Below, piece by piece: positions 54,913 through 63,494 of a stretch of 64,000 bases of DNA. Within the stretch, counting starts at the first letter, position 1. Each line of letters opens with the position of its first letter. The DNA comes from Pseudomonas frederiksbergensis (GTDB lineage Bacteria > Pseudomonadota > Gammaproteobacteria > Pseudomonadales > Pseudomonadaceae): the NCBI RefSeq assembly GCF_003732275.1, contig NZ_MOBM01000021.1, positions 1 through 64,000 on the forward strand, written 5' to 3'. The position numbers and the translations under genes were made by a program. The notes under the pieces are model-generated. The model was not told the DNA's origin. It saw only the letters and a program-made list of their open reading frames with translations, and did not search any database.

Positions 54913-56178
54913 ATGTACGACTCGACGCTGACCCTCAACGCTTTCGACCCTGAGCTGTATGAATCGATTCACAACGAAGAGCATCGCCAGGAAGATCATA
55001 TCGAGCTGATCGCCTCGGAAAACTATGCCAGCCCGCTGGTGATGAAAACCCAGAGCACGGTGCTCACCAATAAGTACGCCGAAGGCTACTCTGGCAAGCG
55101 CTATTACAGCGGCTGCGAATACGTCGATGTGGCCGAGCGGCTGGCCATCAAGCGGGTCAAGGCCCTGTTCGACTGCGACTACGCCAACGTGCAACCCCAT
55201 GCGGGCGCCCAGGCCAACGCGGCGGTCTTTCTGGCACTGATCAACCCCGGCGATACGGTGATGGGCATGAACCTGGCCCAGGGCGGTCACCTGACCCACG
55301 GCAACCCGGCCAACTTTTCGGGGCGTCACTACACCATCGTGCCTTACGGACTGGACCCGAAAACCGGCTTTCTTGACTATGATGAGATGGAGCGAATCGC
55401 ACTGCAGACACGCCCCAAAATGTTGATCGGTGGTTTTTCCGCGTATTCGCGGTACAAGGACTGGGCACGCATGCGCAGCATTGCCGACAAGGTCGGGGCT
55501 ATCTTCTGGGTCGATATGGCCCACGTTGCCGGGCTGGTCGCCGCGGGCGAATACCCGGACCCGCTTCCCCATGCGCATGTGGTCACCAGCACCACGCACA
55601 AAACCCTGCGCGGGCCACGCGGCGGTTTGATTTTGTCCAAGGGACAGGATGAAGCCTTCTACAAAAAGCTCGATTCCGCTGTGTTTCCCGGCGTGCAGGG
55701 CGGGCCGCTGATGCACCAGATCGCGGCCAAGGCCGTGGCGTTCAAGGAAGCGCTTGCGCCGGAGTTCAGCATCTACCAGACCCAAGTGGTCATCAACGCC
55801 CGGGCCATGGCCGGGGTGTTGCAAAAGCGCGGGTACAAGATCGTCTCGGGCGGCACCGACAACCATATGATGCTGATCGACCTGTCCGACAAGCCCTACA
55901 CCGGCAAGGAGGCCGACGCGGCCCTGAGCAGTGCCTATATCACCGCCAACAAAAACTCGGTGCCGAATGACCCGCGCTCACCGTTTGTGACATCCGGCCT
56001 TCGTATCGGTACCCCGGCGGTGACCACCCGCGGGTTTGGTGTGGAGGCTTGCGAGCAAGTGGCCGGCTGGTTGTGCGACGTACTGGACGCCCTGGAAAAC
56101 GGTGGCAGCGACAAGGTCGGGCACCACGTGCGCGAACAGGTTGTCGCGTTGTGCCGTCGTTTTCCGGTCTATCGCTGA
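54913..56178 (+). CDS. glyA: Serine hydroxymethyltransferase (canonical)
   Basis: Interconverts serine plus tetrahydrofolate with glycine plus methylene-tetrahydrofolate. The 421-residue protein has the full active site: HIELIASENYASP, TNKYAEGYSGKRYY, GGHLTHG, WVDMAHVAGLVAAG, the PLP lysine Lys230 in STTHKTLRGPRGG, and TSGLRIGTPA. It starts at ATG 54913, 25 bases after the aminotransferase gene. It ends the serC-like operon. Pseudomonas genomes often carry several glyA copies. Having this one in the same cluster as the lysine-less SHMT-like protein is notable, because SHMT works as a dimer or tetramer. Confidence 0.95.
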   Translation: MYDSTLTLNAFDPELYESIHNEEHRQEDHIELIASENYASPLVMKTQSTVLTNKYAEGYSGKRYYSGCEYVDVAERLAIKRVKALFDCDYANVQPHAGAQANAAVFLALINPGDTVMGMNLAQGGHLTHGNPANFSGRHYTIVPYGLDPKTGFLDYDEMERIALQTRPKMLIGGFSAYSRYKDWARMRSIADKVGAIFWVDMAHVAGLVAAGEYPDPLPHAHVVTSTTHKTLRGPRGGLILSKGQDEAFYKKLDSAVFPGVQGGPLMHQIAAKAVAFKEALAPEFSIYQTQVVINARAMAGVLQKRGYKIVSGGTDNHMMLIDLSDKPYTGKEADAALSSAYITANKNSVPNDPRSPFVTSGLRIGTPAVTTRGFGVEACEQVAGWLCDVLDALENGGSDKVGHHVREQVVALCRRFPVYR

Positions 56179-56279
56179 GTCTGGCCCGGCCATTGCGTGA
56201 TCGGGTGGTGGCCGGGTGTTCAACTGTTTTATCAGGCGTGAACTACCCTTTTAAAAAGCTGCTATCCAGTAAGTAATAA

Positions 56280-56315
56280 AAAAAAGCGAAGCCAGTGATC
56301 TGGCTTCGCTTTTTT
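56280..56315. terminator. Bidirectional terminator between glyA and the OsmC-YcaO gene
   Basis: AAAAAGCGAAGCCAG pairs perfectly with CTGGCTTCGCTTTTT (loop TGAT) between convergent genes, with A- and T-runs on both sides. It marks the right edge of the accessory region. The 100 bases before it (56179-56279) hold nothing recognisable. Confidence 0.9.
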
Positions 56316-56325
56316 GTGGACGCTG

Positions 56326-58530
56326 TTAACTGAATAAAGTGGTCACATTGGCCCGTGCCGAGTGCAGTTTCTTGTAGCTATCGATCAACCGCAGGTGCCT
56401 GTCGAGCCCCTCCAGTTTCATGCTGGTCGGCGTCAAGCCATGGAAGCGCACGCTGCCGTCCACCGATCCGATTGCTGCATCCATCCGCTCGTTGCCAAAC
56501 ATCCGGCGGAAATTGGCCTCGTAGTCTTCCAGTTCCAGGTCTTCGTCCAGCTTCATCTCCAGCACCACATTGACGGCCTGGTAGAACAAGCCACGCTCAA
56601 CCGTGTTGTCGTTGTACTGCAGGAACATTTCCACCGCCTCTTTCGCCTCTTCAAACTGTTGCAAGGCGAGATAAATCAGCAGCTTCAACTCCAGGATCGT
56701 CAGCTGACCCCAAGCCGTATTATCGTCAAATTCGATGCCGATCAAGGAGGTGATGTCGGTGTAGTCGTCCAGCTCACTTTCCACCAAGCGCTCAACCAGC
56801 GCTTGCAGTTCGTCTTCGTCCAGGCGATGCAGGTTCAGGATATCGGCGCGGAAAAACAGCGCTTTGTTGGTGTTATCCCAGATCAGATCGTCCACGGGAT
56901 AGATTTCCGAATAGTTCGGCACCAGGATGCGGCACGCCGTCGCACCGATATGCTCGTAGACCGCCATGTACACTTCTTTGCCCATGCCTTCGAGAATGCC
57001 GAACAAGGTCGCGGCTTCCTCGGCATTCGAGTTTTCACCCTGGCCGGAGAAGTCCCATTCCACGAATTCGTAATCCGACTTGGCACTGAAGAATCGCCAC
57101 GACACCACGCCGCTGGAGTCGATAAAGTGCTCGACGAAGTTATTTGGCTCGGTCACTGCGTGACCTTCGAAAGTCGGCTGGGGCAAGTCGTTGAGGCCTT
57201 CGAAGCTGCGGCCCTGCAACAATTCGGTCAGGCTGCGTTCCAGCGCCACTTCCAGGCTCGGATGCGCGCCGAACGAGGCGAACACGCCGCCGGTACGCGG
57301 GTTCATCAACGTGACACACATCACCGGGAATTCACCACCCAGGGACGCATCCTTCACCAACACGGGGAATCCCTGTTCTTCCAGCGCCTGAATGCCGGCC
57401 AGTATCCCGGGGTACTTCGCCAGCACGTGGGCCGGCACATCCGGCAGTGCAAATTCACCTTCGATGATTTCGCGTTTTACCGCGCGCTCAAAGATCTCCG
57501 ACAGGCACTGCACCTGGGCTTCGGCCAGCGTGTTACCGGCACTCATGCCGTTGCTCAGGAAAAGGTTTTCAATCAGGTTGGACGGGAAATACACCACCTC
57601 GCCATCCGACTGGCGCACGTACGGCAGCGAGCAGATGCCGCGCTCTTCGTTGCCCGAGTTGGTATCGATCAGATGGGAACCACGCAGCTCGCCGTCGCGG
57701 TTGTAAATCTTCAGGCAGTACTCGTCGAGAATTTCAGTTGGCAGCTCATCTTTACGACCAGGCTTGAACCAGCGTTCGTCCGGGTAGTGTACAAATGCCG
57801 CGTTGGCGATGTCTTCGCCCCAGAACTGGTCGTTGTAGAAGAAGTTGCAGTTGAGTCGCTCGATAAACTCGCCCAACGCCGATGCCAACGCGCCTTCCTT
57901 GGTCGCACCCTTGCCGTTGGTAAAGCACAGCGGCGAGTGCGCATCGCGGATATGCAGCGACCACACATTGGGTACGATGTTGCGCCATGAGGCGATTTCA
58001 ATCTTCATGCCCAGGTCCGCCAGAATGGCCGACATATTGGCGATGGTTTGCTCCAGCGGCAGATCCTTGCCCGCGATATAGGTGTGCGCCTCTGAATTAG
58101 AAGCGGGCATCAGCAACGCCTGGGCATCGGCGTCGAGGTTTTCGACTTCTTCGATCACAAACTCAGGCCCGGCTTGCACCACTTTTTTCACGGTGCAACG
58201 GTCGATGGAACGCAGGATGCCCTGGCGATCCTTGTCGGAGATGTCTGCCGGCAACTCGACCTGGATCTTGAAAATCTGGTTGTAGCGGTTTTCCGGATCA
58301 ACAATATTGTTCTGTGACAGACGGATGTTATCCGTGGGGATATTGCGCGTGCTGCAGTACAACTTCACAAAATACGCCGCACACAACGCCGACGAAGCCA
58401 GGAAGTAGTCGAATGGACCAGGTGCCGAGCCATCGCCCTTATAGCGGATAGGTTGATCGGCCACCACCGTGAAGTCATCGAACTTGGCTTCAAGCCGAAG
58501 GTTGTCGAGAAAGTTGACCTTGATTTCCAT
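56326..58530 (-). CDS. OsmC-YcaO fusion protein
   Basis: A 734-residue two-domain protein. The N-terminal part (about 1-140) is OsmC/Ohr-like, with cysteines in SSALCAAYFVKLY and RSIDRCTVKKVV, the places of the peroxidatic pair. Residues about 180-560 are a YcaO domain (ALGEFIERLNCNFF, SAGNTLAEAQVQCLSEIFERAVKREI). A helical C-terminal region (about 600-734) with TPR-like character completes it. YcaO domains use ATP to activate peptide amide bonds; E. coli YcaO assists methylthiolation of ribosomal protein S12. No precursor peptide or RiPP partner is seen next to it, so a ribosome- or stress-related role is more likely than a natural product role. Confidence 0.88.
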   Translation of the reverse strand: MEIKVNFLDNLRLEAKFDDFTVVADQPIRYKGDGSAPGPFDYFLASSALCAAYFVKLYCSTRNIPTDNIRLSQNNIVDPENRYNQIFKIQVELPADISDKDRQGILRSIDRCTVKKVVQAGPEFVIEEVENLDADAQALLMPASNSEAHTYIAGKDLPLEQTIANMSAILADLGMKIEIASWRNIVPNVWSLHIRDAHSPLCFTNGKGATKEGALASALGEFIERLNCNFFYNDQFWGEDIANAAFVHYPDERWFKPGRKDELPTEILDEYCLKIYNRDGELRGSHLIDTNSGNEERGICSLPYVRQSDGEVVYFPSNLIENLFLSNGMSAGNTLAEAQVQCLSEIFERAVKREIIEGEFALPDVPAHVLAKYPGILAGIQALEEQGFPVLVKDASLGGEFPVMCVTLMNPRTGGVFASFGAHPSLEVALERSLTELLQGRSFEGLNDLPQPTFEGHAVTEPNNFVEHFIDSSGVVSWRFFSAKSDYEFVEWDFSGQGENSNAEEAATLFGILEGMGKEVYMAVYEHIGATACRILVPNYSEIYPVDDLIWDNTNKALFFRADILNLHRLDEDELQALVERLVESELDDYTDITSLIGIEFDDNTAWGQLTILELKLLIYLALQQFEEAKEAVEMFLQYNDNTVERGLFYQAVNVVLEMKLDEDLELEDYEANFRRMFGNERMDAAIGSVDGSVRFHGLTPTSMKLEGLDRHLRLIDSYKKLHSARANVTTLFS

Positions 58531-58638
58531 GGGGGGATTACCAGAATAACGGGCTAGACGATTTGGCCGCCATTATCCGGTATTTCAGCCGTAAGTCTTG
58601 CGGGCATCGTACTTATGTCCACACCGGCGATGGATGGG

Positions 58639-59796
58639 TCAGTCGAGTATCAGGTGTGGCAAAAACCGGCTCGAATCCTTGGTGATCAAACTGTTGTCTT
58701 CCCGCACGCCGATCCCTGCTGCCTGGTCGGCGATCACCCAAGAGCCAATCAGCGTAAAACTGTCGCCAAACTTCGGCAGCGGGGCGAACTCCTGAAGGAT
58801 AAAAGGTGCGTCGGTGTAGGGTCCGTCCTCTTTCACGATCAGACCGTCAGCCGTTTGCAGCTCGATGTTGGCGCCTTCCCGAGAAAAGAATGGTTTGCGC
58901 ACCCAACCTTTGGGTACCGCTTTGCCCGGGTCTGTATCCAGGTGCGCCGCAAGCAGGTTCGGGTGACCTTTATTGAACTCCCACAGCAGCGGCAGGATGC
59001 CCTTGTTGGAAATGATCGACTTCCAGGCCGGCTCGAAAAACTGTGTATCACTCTGAGCAATCGCTGCACCAAAGGGCTCGTGGAAGATGAATTCCCAGGC
59101 ATGCAGCTTGAACAGGTGAGGAATCCAGCGATCTTCTAAATCGACGAAACGTCCTTCGTTGGTGAGGCCGATGTCCTCGATATCGATGTGTCGCGATTCG
59201 ATGCCGACCTTTTCCGCGATCAGGCGCAAGTAGTCGGTGGTGCCTTTGTCTTCGACCGAGTCTTTCATCGAGGCGAAATAGAAGGGCTGTTTGAGCTGCA
59301 GCTGGGCAAAGGCCTGATGCAGCTTGGTGTCGATGCTGTTGAACTGGTCGGCATGCTTGGGCAGCAAGCCGCGTTCGATGCATTGCTCCAGCCAGCCCCA
59401 CTGAAATGCCGCGGCCTCATACAGGCTGGTCGGCGTGTCGTAGTTGAGTTCCAGCAACTTGGCCGGCCCGTTGCCGTTGTAGGAGAAATCCATGCGTCCA
59501 TACAGGTGCGGGTGGCCTTCGAGCCATGAAGTGCGAACCATGTCGAAGAATGGCGCGGGAATGCTCAGGCGCTCCAGCAGTTCCTCGCTCTGAACCACGC
59601 GGGCCACCAGGTCCATGCACATCTCATGAATCTCGGTGGTCGGGTCTTCGAGATCGTTCTCGATCTGTTTGAGCGTGAACTGGTAATACGCGCTCTCGTC
59701 CCAATAGGGTTCGTCGTCGATGGTATGGAACAGAAAGCCGAGACTTTCGGCGGTCTGTTTCCAGTCATGACGCTCTGCGCAGAGGATTTTCTTCAT
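58639..59796 (-). CDS. Glutathionylspermidine-synthase-like ATP-grasp protein (YgiC/YjfC family)
   Basis: A 385-residue protein matching the YgiC/YjfC length and pattern: GRMDFSYNGNGPAKLLELNYDTPTSL, WEFNKGHPNLLAAHLD, VRKPFFSREGANIEL and the C-terminal VIADQAAGIGVREDNSLIT. The family is the synthetase half of glutathionylspermidine synthase, forming amide bonds between a carboxylate and an amine with ATP. The amidase half is absent. The true acceptor is unknown. It is encoded 12 bases after the YgiB-like lipoprotein, its usual partner. Confidence 0.88.
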   Translation of the reverse strand: MKKILCAERHDWKQTAESLGFLFHTIDDEPYWDESAYYQFTLKQIENDLEDPTTEIHEMCMDLVARVVQSEELLERLSIPAPFFDMVRTSWLEGHPHLYGRMDFSYNGNGPAKLLELNYDTPTSLYEAAAFQWGWLEQCIERGLLPKHADQFNSIDTKLHQAFAQLQLKQPFYFASMKDSVEDKGTTDYLRLIAEKVGIESRHIDIEDIGLTNEGRFVDLEDRWIPHLFKLHAWEFIFHEPFGAAIAQSDTQFFEPAWKSIISNKGILPLLWEFNKGHPNLLAAHLDTDPGKAVPKGWVRKPFFSREGANIELQTADGLIVKEDGPYTDAPFILQEFAPLPKFGDSFTLIGSWVIADQAAGIGVREDNSLITKDSSRFLPHLILD

Positions 59797-59808
59797 GGCC
59801 CTGTTTCC

Positions 59809-60537
59809 TTAACTGCTCGACCCGCCAAAACTCTTGCTCGATCCGCCCCAGCCGCTGCGTGCGCTGGCCTGGCTGCCGAAGCCGCCGCGGGAAGTGGAGG
59901 CCGCAACAGACACCGGCTTACTGCGGGTGATGGTGTCGGTGTAACTGCTACTGCTGCCGTAGCGCGCCTGATTGGACCTGTTGAAGGTTGAACCTGACGA
60001 TACCCGCTGGCTGAGTGTCGAGGACGAGTAGCTGCCGCGATCATCACGATAGCGGTAGACCGGCTCGGAGTAGTAGCTGTTGCGGTTGCTGCTGAGCATG
60101 TTGCCGATCAACAGCCCGGTCAGCAGGCTGCTGCCGGAGAATCCCGACCCAGCGGCAGTCGCTTCCGAAGCGGGTAATTTTGACTTGGCTGCGTCTACTT
60201 CGGATTGCGTCACTTCGCCATCGGCACTCAGCTCGAAACCGCCGAGCTTGGGGATGAACTTGCCGGCGGAATCCTGCTGACACCAGTCGACGACAAAGTC
60301 GGCGTCGCAATCAGCCTGGTTGTCGTACACCGGCGCAATGCTTCGATGCTGGGCCATGGCCTTCATATAGGCGTCAGAACAGATGTCGACCGGGAGCTTT
60401 TCATCGGCGCACTGCTGGACGGACTGGAAGTTGTACTTTTTGTGTATCTCGTAGGTTTTTTCCGTCGGCCCGCAGCCTGATATCGCCATGGCGACCGACG
60501 CTGCCAGCGAGAGCTGAACGTACTTGCTTCGTTTCAT
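59809..60537 (-). CDS. YgiB-family (DUF1190) lipoprotein
   Basis: A 242-residue protein with a lipoprotein signal (KRSKYVQLSLAASVAMAISGC, lipobox ISGC, Cys22), then a domain with repeated cysteines (VQQCADEKLPVDICSD, DNQADCDADFVVDWCQQ). A long serine/glycine/arginine-rich tail ends GWGGSSKSFGGSSS. This is the YgiB/DUF1190 pattern. It is a predicted outer- or inner-membrane lipoprotein. Position between the ATP-grasp gene and DUF350 matches the conserved yjf/ygi order. The function is unknown. Confidence 0.85.
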   Translation of the reverse strand: MKRSKYVQLSLAASVAMAISGCGPTEKTYEIHKKYNFQSVQQCADEKLPVDICSDAYMKAMAQHRSIAPVYDNQADCDADFVVDWCQQDSAGKFIPKLGGFELSADGEVTQSEVDAAKSKLPASEATAAGSGFSGSSLLTGLLIGNMLSSNRNSYYSEPVYRYRDDRGSYSSSTLSQRVSSGSTFNRSNQARYGSSSSYTDTITRSKPVSVAASTSRGGFGSQASARSGWGGSSKSFGGSSS

Positions 60538-60556
60538 CGGGATCTCCGTGGCGCAA

Positions 60557-60985
60557 TCAGTTCTGGGAAGGGGTCATGCACGCGGCGTTCAACATGCCGA
60601 CGCTGATGGCCACTGCCGCAACATAGATACCCGCAGCGATTTCGCCTTTTTTAATGCGTTCAGAGGCGCCTTTGAGCACCAGGCTGGTCACCAGAAACGC
60701 CAGCAGTTGTACGAAAGCGGCGATCACTGCCCAGACGACGAAGTCCAGAATGCTGATCGAGTAGGCAATCACATTGCTGGCCGGAATGGCGAAACCGATG
60801 ATGGCGCCACCCAGCGCGATCGCGGCCGCAACGTTGCCCGAACGGATCAGTTCGAACTCTCTGTGCGGTGTGATTCGGGTGTAGATGAACTGGAACAATG
60901 CGAACAGCACGGCGGCACCGAGGATGTACGAAACAAACCCGAGCACCGCGGCTTTATTCAGGGAGATGGAGAGCGCTTCAAGCAT
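60557..60985 (-). CDS. DUF350 (YjfL-like) inner-membrane protein
   Basis: A 142-residue hydrophobic protein with four predicted membrane helices (about 12-35, 48-72, 80-102 and 118-138). It has the typical motif GNVAAAIALGGAIIGFAIP. Proteins of this family occur beside PspA-like and ATP-grasp genes and are thought to act in membrane stress or transport; nothing more specific can be said. It follows the DUF2491 gene by 14 bases. Confidence 0.85.
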   Translation of the reverse strand: MLEALSISLNKAAVLGFVSYILGAAVLFALFQFIYTRITPHREFELIRSGNVAAAIALGGAIIGFAIPASNVIAYSISILDFVVWAVIAAFVQLLAFLVTSLVLKGASERIKKGEIAAGIYVAAVAISVGMLNAACMTPSQN

Positions 60986-60999
60986 GGACTTCTTCCTTT

Positions 61000-61674
61000 T
61001 TAAAAAGTGTTCAGGTCAGTGGTGTACAGCGAAATGCCCAGCGAAGTGCTCAAGCTGATGGTGCCTTCGGCGTCTTCCTCGACGGAAAACAGCAGGAATT
61101 CCCGGCGATCGGTCAGGCCGGTTTCGCGGGCGTACAGCATCGAACGGTGCTCGATGCTGTAGGACTCATCCGGGTTTTTCAGGTGTTCGCTCAGCGTCAC
61201 CAGTTCTGTCTGGCCACTCTCGGTGCCCCATTCGCGGGTGTATTCGACGCCGTTATGGGTGTAGGTCGGCAGCCCGATCAGGCTTTGAGGGCCGGCCAGC
61301 CGACTCAGCTCTGCTTCACTGTTGATGGTGACGTAACTGAGGTAATTGAACAGGATCACCGACTCGACCTGTCCGGCAATATCGCCGGTGGTATGCACCT
61401 GCAGCCAGTAGTCTTCGTCATTCATGTAATAGCGTGACAGCCAGTTCGACTGCCCGAGATCAACAGTGCCAGCGCTCCAGATCTGCTGGGAGCCAGGGAT
61501 GACCACGGTGGTGTTACCGTCGAGCAACAACTTCAGGGTGGTGTCGAACATCACCTCTTTGCCCAATGCCAGGCCCAGCGGACCGATGGCGGCCAGGGTT
61601 TCGTTGGCTGTCCATTTCGATTCTGTATTCGCTTTCGGGGCCTCAAGCCCCATCAACTGTTTAAACCATCCCAT
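61000..61674 (-). CDS. DUF2491 (YjfK-like) protein
   Basis: ATG 61674 gives 224 residues, MGWFKQLMGLEAPKANTESKW, a soluble mostly beta protein with no signal. It matches YjfK by pattern (GWFKQLMGL start, NDEDYWLQVHT, SLSTSLGISLYTTDL end). The frame is open upstream into the channel gene, but the start chosen overlaps the channel stop by 14 bases, a coupled arrangement. The function is unknown; the family travels with PspA-like YjfJ and YjfL. Confidence 0.82.
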   Translation of the reverse strand: MGWFKQLMGLEAPKANTESKWTANETLAAIGPLGLALGKEVMFDTTLKLLLDGNTTVVIPGSQQIWSAGTVDLGQSNWLSRYYMNDEDYWLQVHTTGDIAGQVESVILFNYLSYVTINSEAELSRLAGPQSLIGLPTYTHNGVEYTREWGTESGQTELVTLSEHLKNPDESYSIEHRSMLYARETGLTDRREFLLFSVEEDAEGTISLSTSLGISLYTTDLNTF

Positions 61675-62695
61675 TGGTGATTTCCTTGAGGCGAGTGGAG
61701 GCGATGTAGAAGAGTTCGCCGCCCTCAACGCGAGTGGCGCCGGGCGGGTTGATCGAAGGCTGTCGGGCACCTTTGGCGCGGTAGCCGATAAGGGTAGCGT
61801 TGTGGCGCTCTTTCATCTGCGCGTACAGGTCACCGAACGTTGCTTCAAAGGTCTCGGGCAGTCTCATCAGGTACTGGGTGGCACCTTGACCCACGCACAG
61901 CAATTCATTGATGACCACTGACGAGCCCGGGTCCTGAGAGGCGCGCACCAACATCTCGATGGCCATGCTCGAGGTGCATTCGAGGCTGGGCGCGTAGGCG
62001 CTGGCGAGCGCAGCGATTTCACTTTCATTGAAATGGGCGACCACATGCCCGACAGGGTTCAGTTGATTGACCGCCAGCACGGTGGCCAGGGTCAGATCGT
62101 CTGAGTGGGTGCGCACCAGGACGCGTTCGGCACCGGGCACGCCAGCACGCAGCAAAAGCGCGGCAGAGGACAGGCTTTCGCCTTTGATAAAGGACGTTTT
62201 GCCCGGCATGGGATTTTCTTCGAGGTCGCAATCGCAAATGACGATCAGGTTGTCATTGGAGGTTTCGTCCTGCAGCAACAATTCTATGACCCGCTCGCTG
62301 GACGCGCCTTCCCAGCCGATGAGAACGGTGTGGCCGACCTTGCCGGTGAAATCGCCTTTGCCCTTCATGCCTTTTCTCCATACATCGATGACACTGCTGG
62401 TGGTTTTACCGATGGCTGCCGTCAGCAGCGCAATGCCCCCGAGCATGACCCAGGTAGCCACGAAAATTCGTCCCGCCGATGTCTGCGGTGCGAGATCGCC
62501 ATAGCCGACGGTGAGCGTGGTGGTGAGATAGAAGTAGGTAAACGTGGCGGGGGCGGTGAGGTGTTGTTCGCCCAGAAGCACCAGACCGATATAGGCCGTG
62601 CTCAGGTGTATGCCCAGCGCAATGGCCAGGCCTGCCCAGCCGAACCGATGGAAGAAGGACGAGGCGTACGTGCGCAATAAAAGGAAAATCGACAT
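61661..62695 (-). CDS. Potassium-channel-like protein with RCK/TrkA-N domain
   Basis: A 344-residue protein with two membrane helices around a pore loop carrying the K+ selectivity filter TVGYGD. A cytosolic Rossmann-type RCK/TrkA-N domain (about 115-245, HTVLIGWEGASSERV) and a TrkA-C-like end follow. GWEG is an unusual form of the GxGxxG nucleotide loop, so ligand binding may differ from classical NAD-gated channels. ATG 62695, preceded by AGGG, is preferred over ATG 62722, whose AGGA lies directly against it. It belongs to the PspA-DUF2491-DUF350 set. Confidence 0.85.
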   Translation of the reverse strand: MSIFLLLRTYASSFFHRFGWAGLAIALGIHLSTAYIGLVLLGEQHLTAPATFTYFYLTTTLTVGYGDLAPQTSAGRIFVATWVMLGGIALLTAAIGKTTSSVIDVWRKGMKGKGDFTGKVGHTVLIGWEGASSERVIELLLQDETSNDNLIVICDCDLEENPMPGKTSFIKGESLSSAALLLRAGVPGAERVLVRTHSDDLTLATVLAVNQLNPVGHVVAHFNESEIAALASAYAPSLECTSSMAIEMLVRASQDPGSSVVINELLCVGQGATQYLMRLPETFEATFGDLYAQMKERHNATLIGYRAKGARQPSINPPGATRVEGGELFYIASTRLKEITNGMV

Positions 62696-62766
62696 TACAT
62701 CCCTGACTCCATGGGGGCTCATTCCTGGCGACGTAATCGCTCTGGCGTCTGAGTGCTCAAATGCGG

Positions 62767-63330
62767 TTACCGGGCGGCATTAAACCTGCTGCGTGGCGTA
62801 GATAACAGTACCTTGGCTGCAATAAATCCGGCGATCGCACCAAAGATATGCCCTTCGAAGGACATGCCCTGGCGGGGAAGGAAGCCAAAAATCAGGCCGC
62901 CATAGAGCAGGACCACGACACTGGCCGTTATCAGGTTGCTCCAGCTCCTCTGGAACCAGGCGCGCGACAGGAGGTACGCCCACAGCCCGAATACCCATCC
63001 GCTGGCACCGATGTGTACGCCTGAAAATCCGAACAGCCAGACCAGCGAACCGCCCAACAGAATAATGATGGCGCTGACGGCCATGAACCGGTTGAGCCCT
63101 TCGATAATGACCAGGGTACCGAGGATCAAAAAGGCAATCAGGTTGGTGCTCAGGTGCGCAAAGGACCCGTGCAAGAAAGGCGAGGTGATGATGCCGACCA
63201 GTCCCTGCAGTGTTCTCGGCACCAGGCCGAAGGCAATAAGGCTGTAGCCGGTCGCAACATTGAGCAGTTGCAGCACAACCATGAAGATGGCCACGCCTGC
63301 GATTGTCTTGAAACCCTTCAGGGCATCCAT
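62767..63330 (-). CDS. Rhomboid-family intramembrane serine protease
   Basis: A 187-residue protein with about six membrane helices. The catalytic serine lies in GASGWVFG and the histidine in FEGHIFGAIAG, the rhomboid dyad. HGSFAHLSTNLIAF in helix 2 is the conserved HxxxN oxyanion region. ATG 63330 with GAGG upstream is preferred over the longer frame from 63357. It lies between the PspA-like gene and the channel gene, separated from PspA by a REP element, so it may have its own promoter. Confidence 0.88.
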   Translation of the reverse strand: MDALKGFKTIAGVAIFMVVLQLLNVATGYSLIAFGLVPRTLQGLVGIITSPFLHGSFAHLSTNLIAFLILGTLVIIEGLNRFMAVSAIIILLGGSLVWLFGFSGVHIGASGWVFGLWAYLLSRAWFQRSWSNLITASVVVLLYGGLIFGFLPRQGMSFEGHIFGAIAGFIAAKVLLSTPRSRFNAAR

Positions 63331-63379
63331 CCGTGACCTCGACTCAACTCGACTCAACGAAAATTGAAACGCAATCCAT

Positions 63380-63468
63380 TGTGGGAGCGAGCCTGCTCGC
63401 GAAGCGTTTTGTCAGGCAACATTAATGTCGACTGACACTCCCTCTTCGCGAGCAAGCCCGCTCCCACA
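63380..63468. repeat. REP doublet (inverted pair)
   Basis: TGTGGGAGCGAGCCTGCTCG followed by CGAAG (63380-63404) is repeated inverted as CTTCGCGAGCAAGCCCGCTC and CCACA (63444-63468), 39 bases apart. This is the classic Pseudomonas fluorescens-group REP sequence in paired form (BIME/REPIN-like). It lies between the PspA-like and rhomboid genes. Confidence 0.88.
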
Positions 63469-63494
63469 GGTTACGCATCCGGCACTTGAGTCGG

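Noticed and set aside
56326..58530. A thiazole/oxazole RiPP cluster around the YcaO gene
   Set aside because: No E1-like partner, dehydrogenase or precursor peptide is encoded nearby, and the OsmC fusion is typical of a stand-alone housekeeping-type YcaO.
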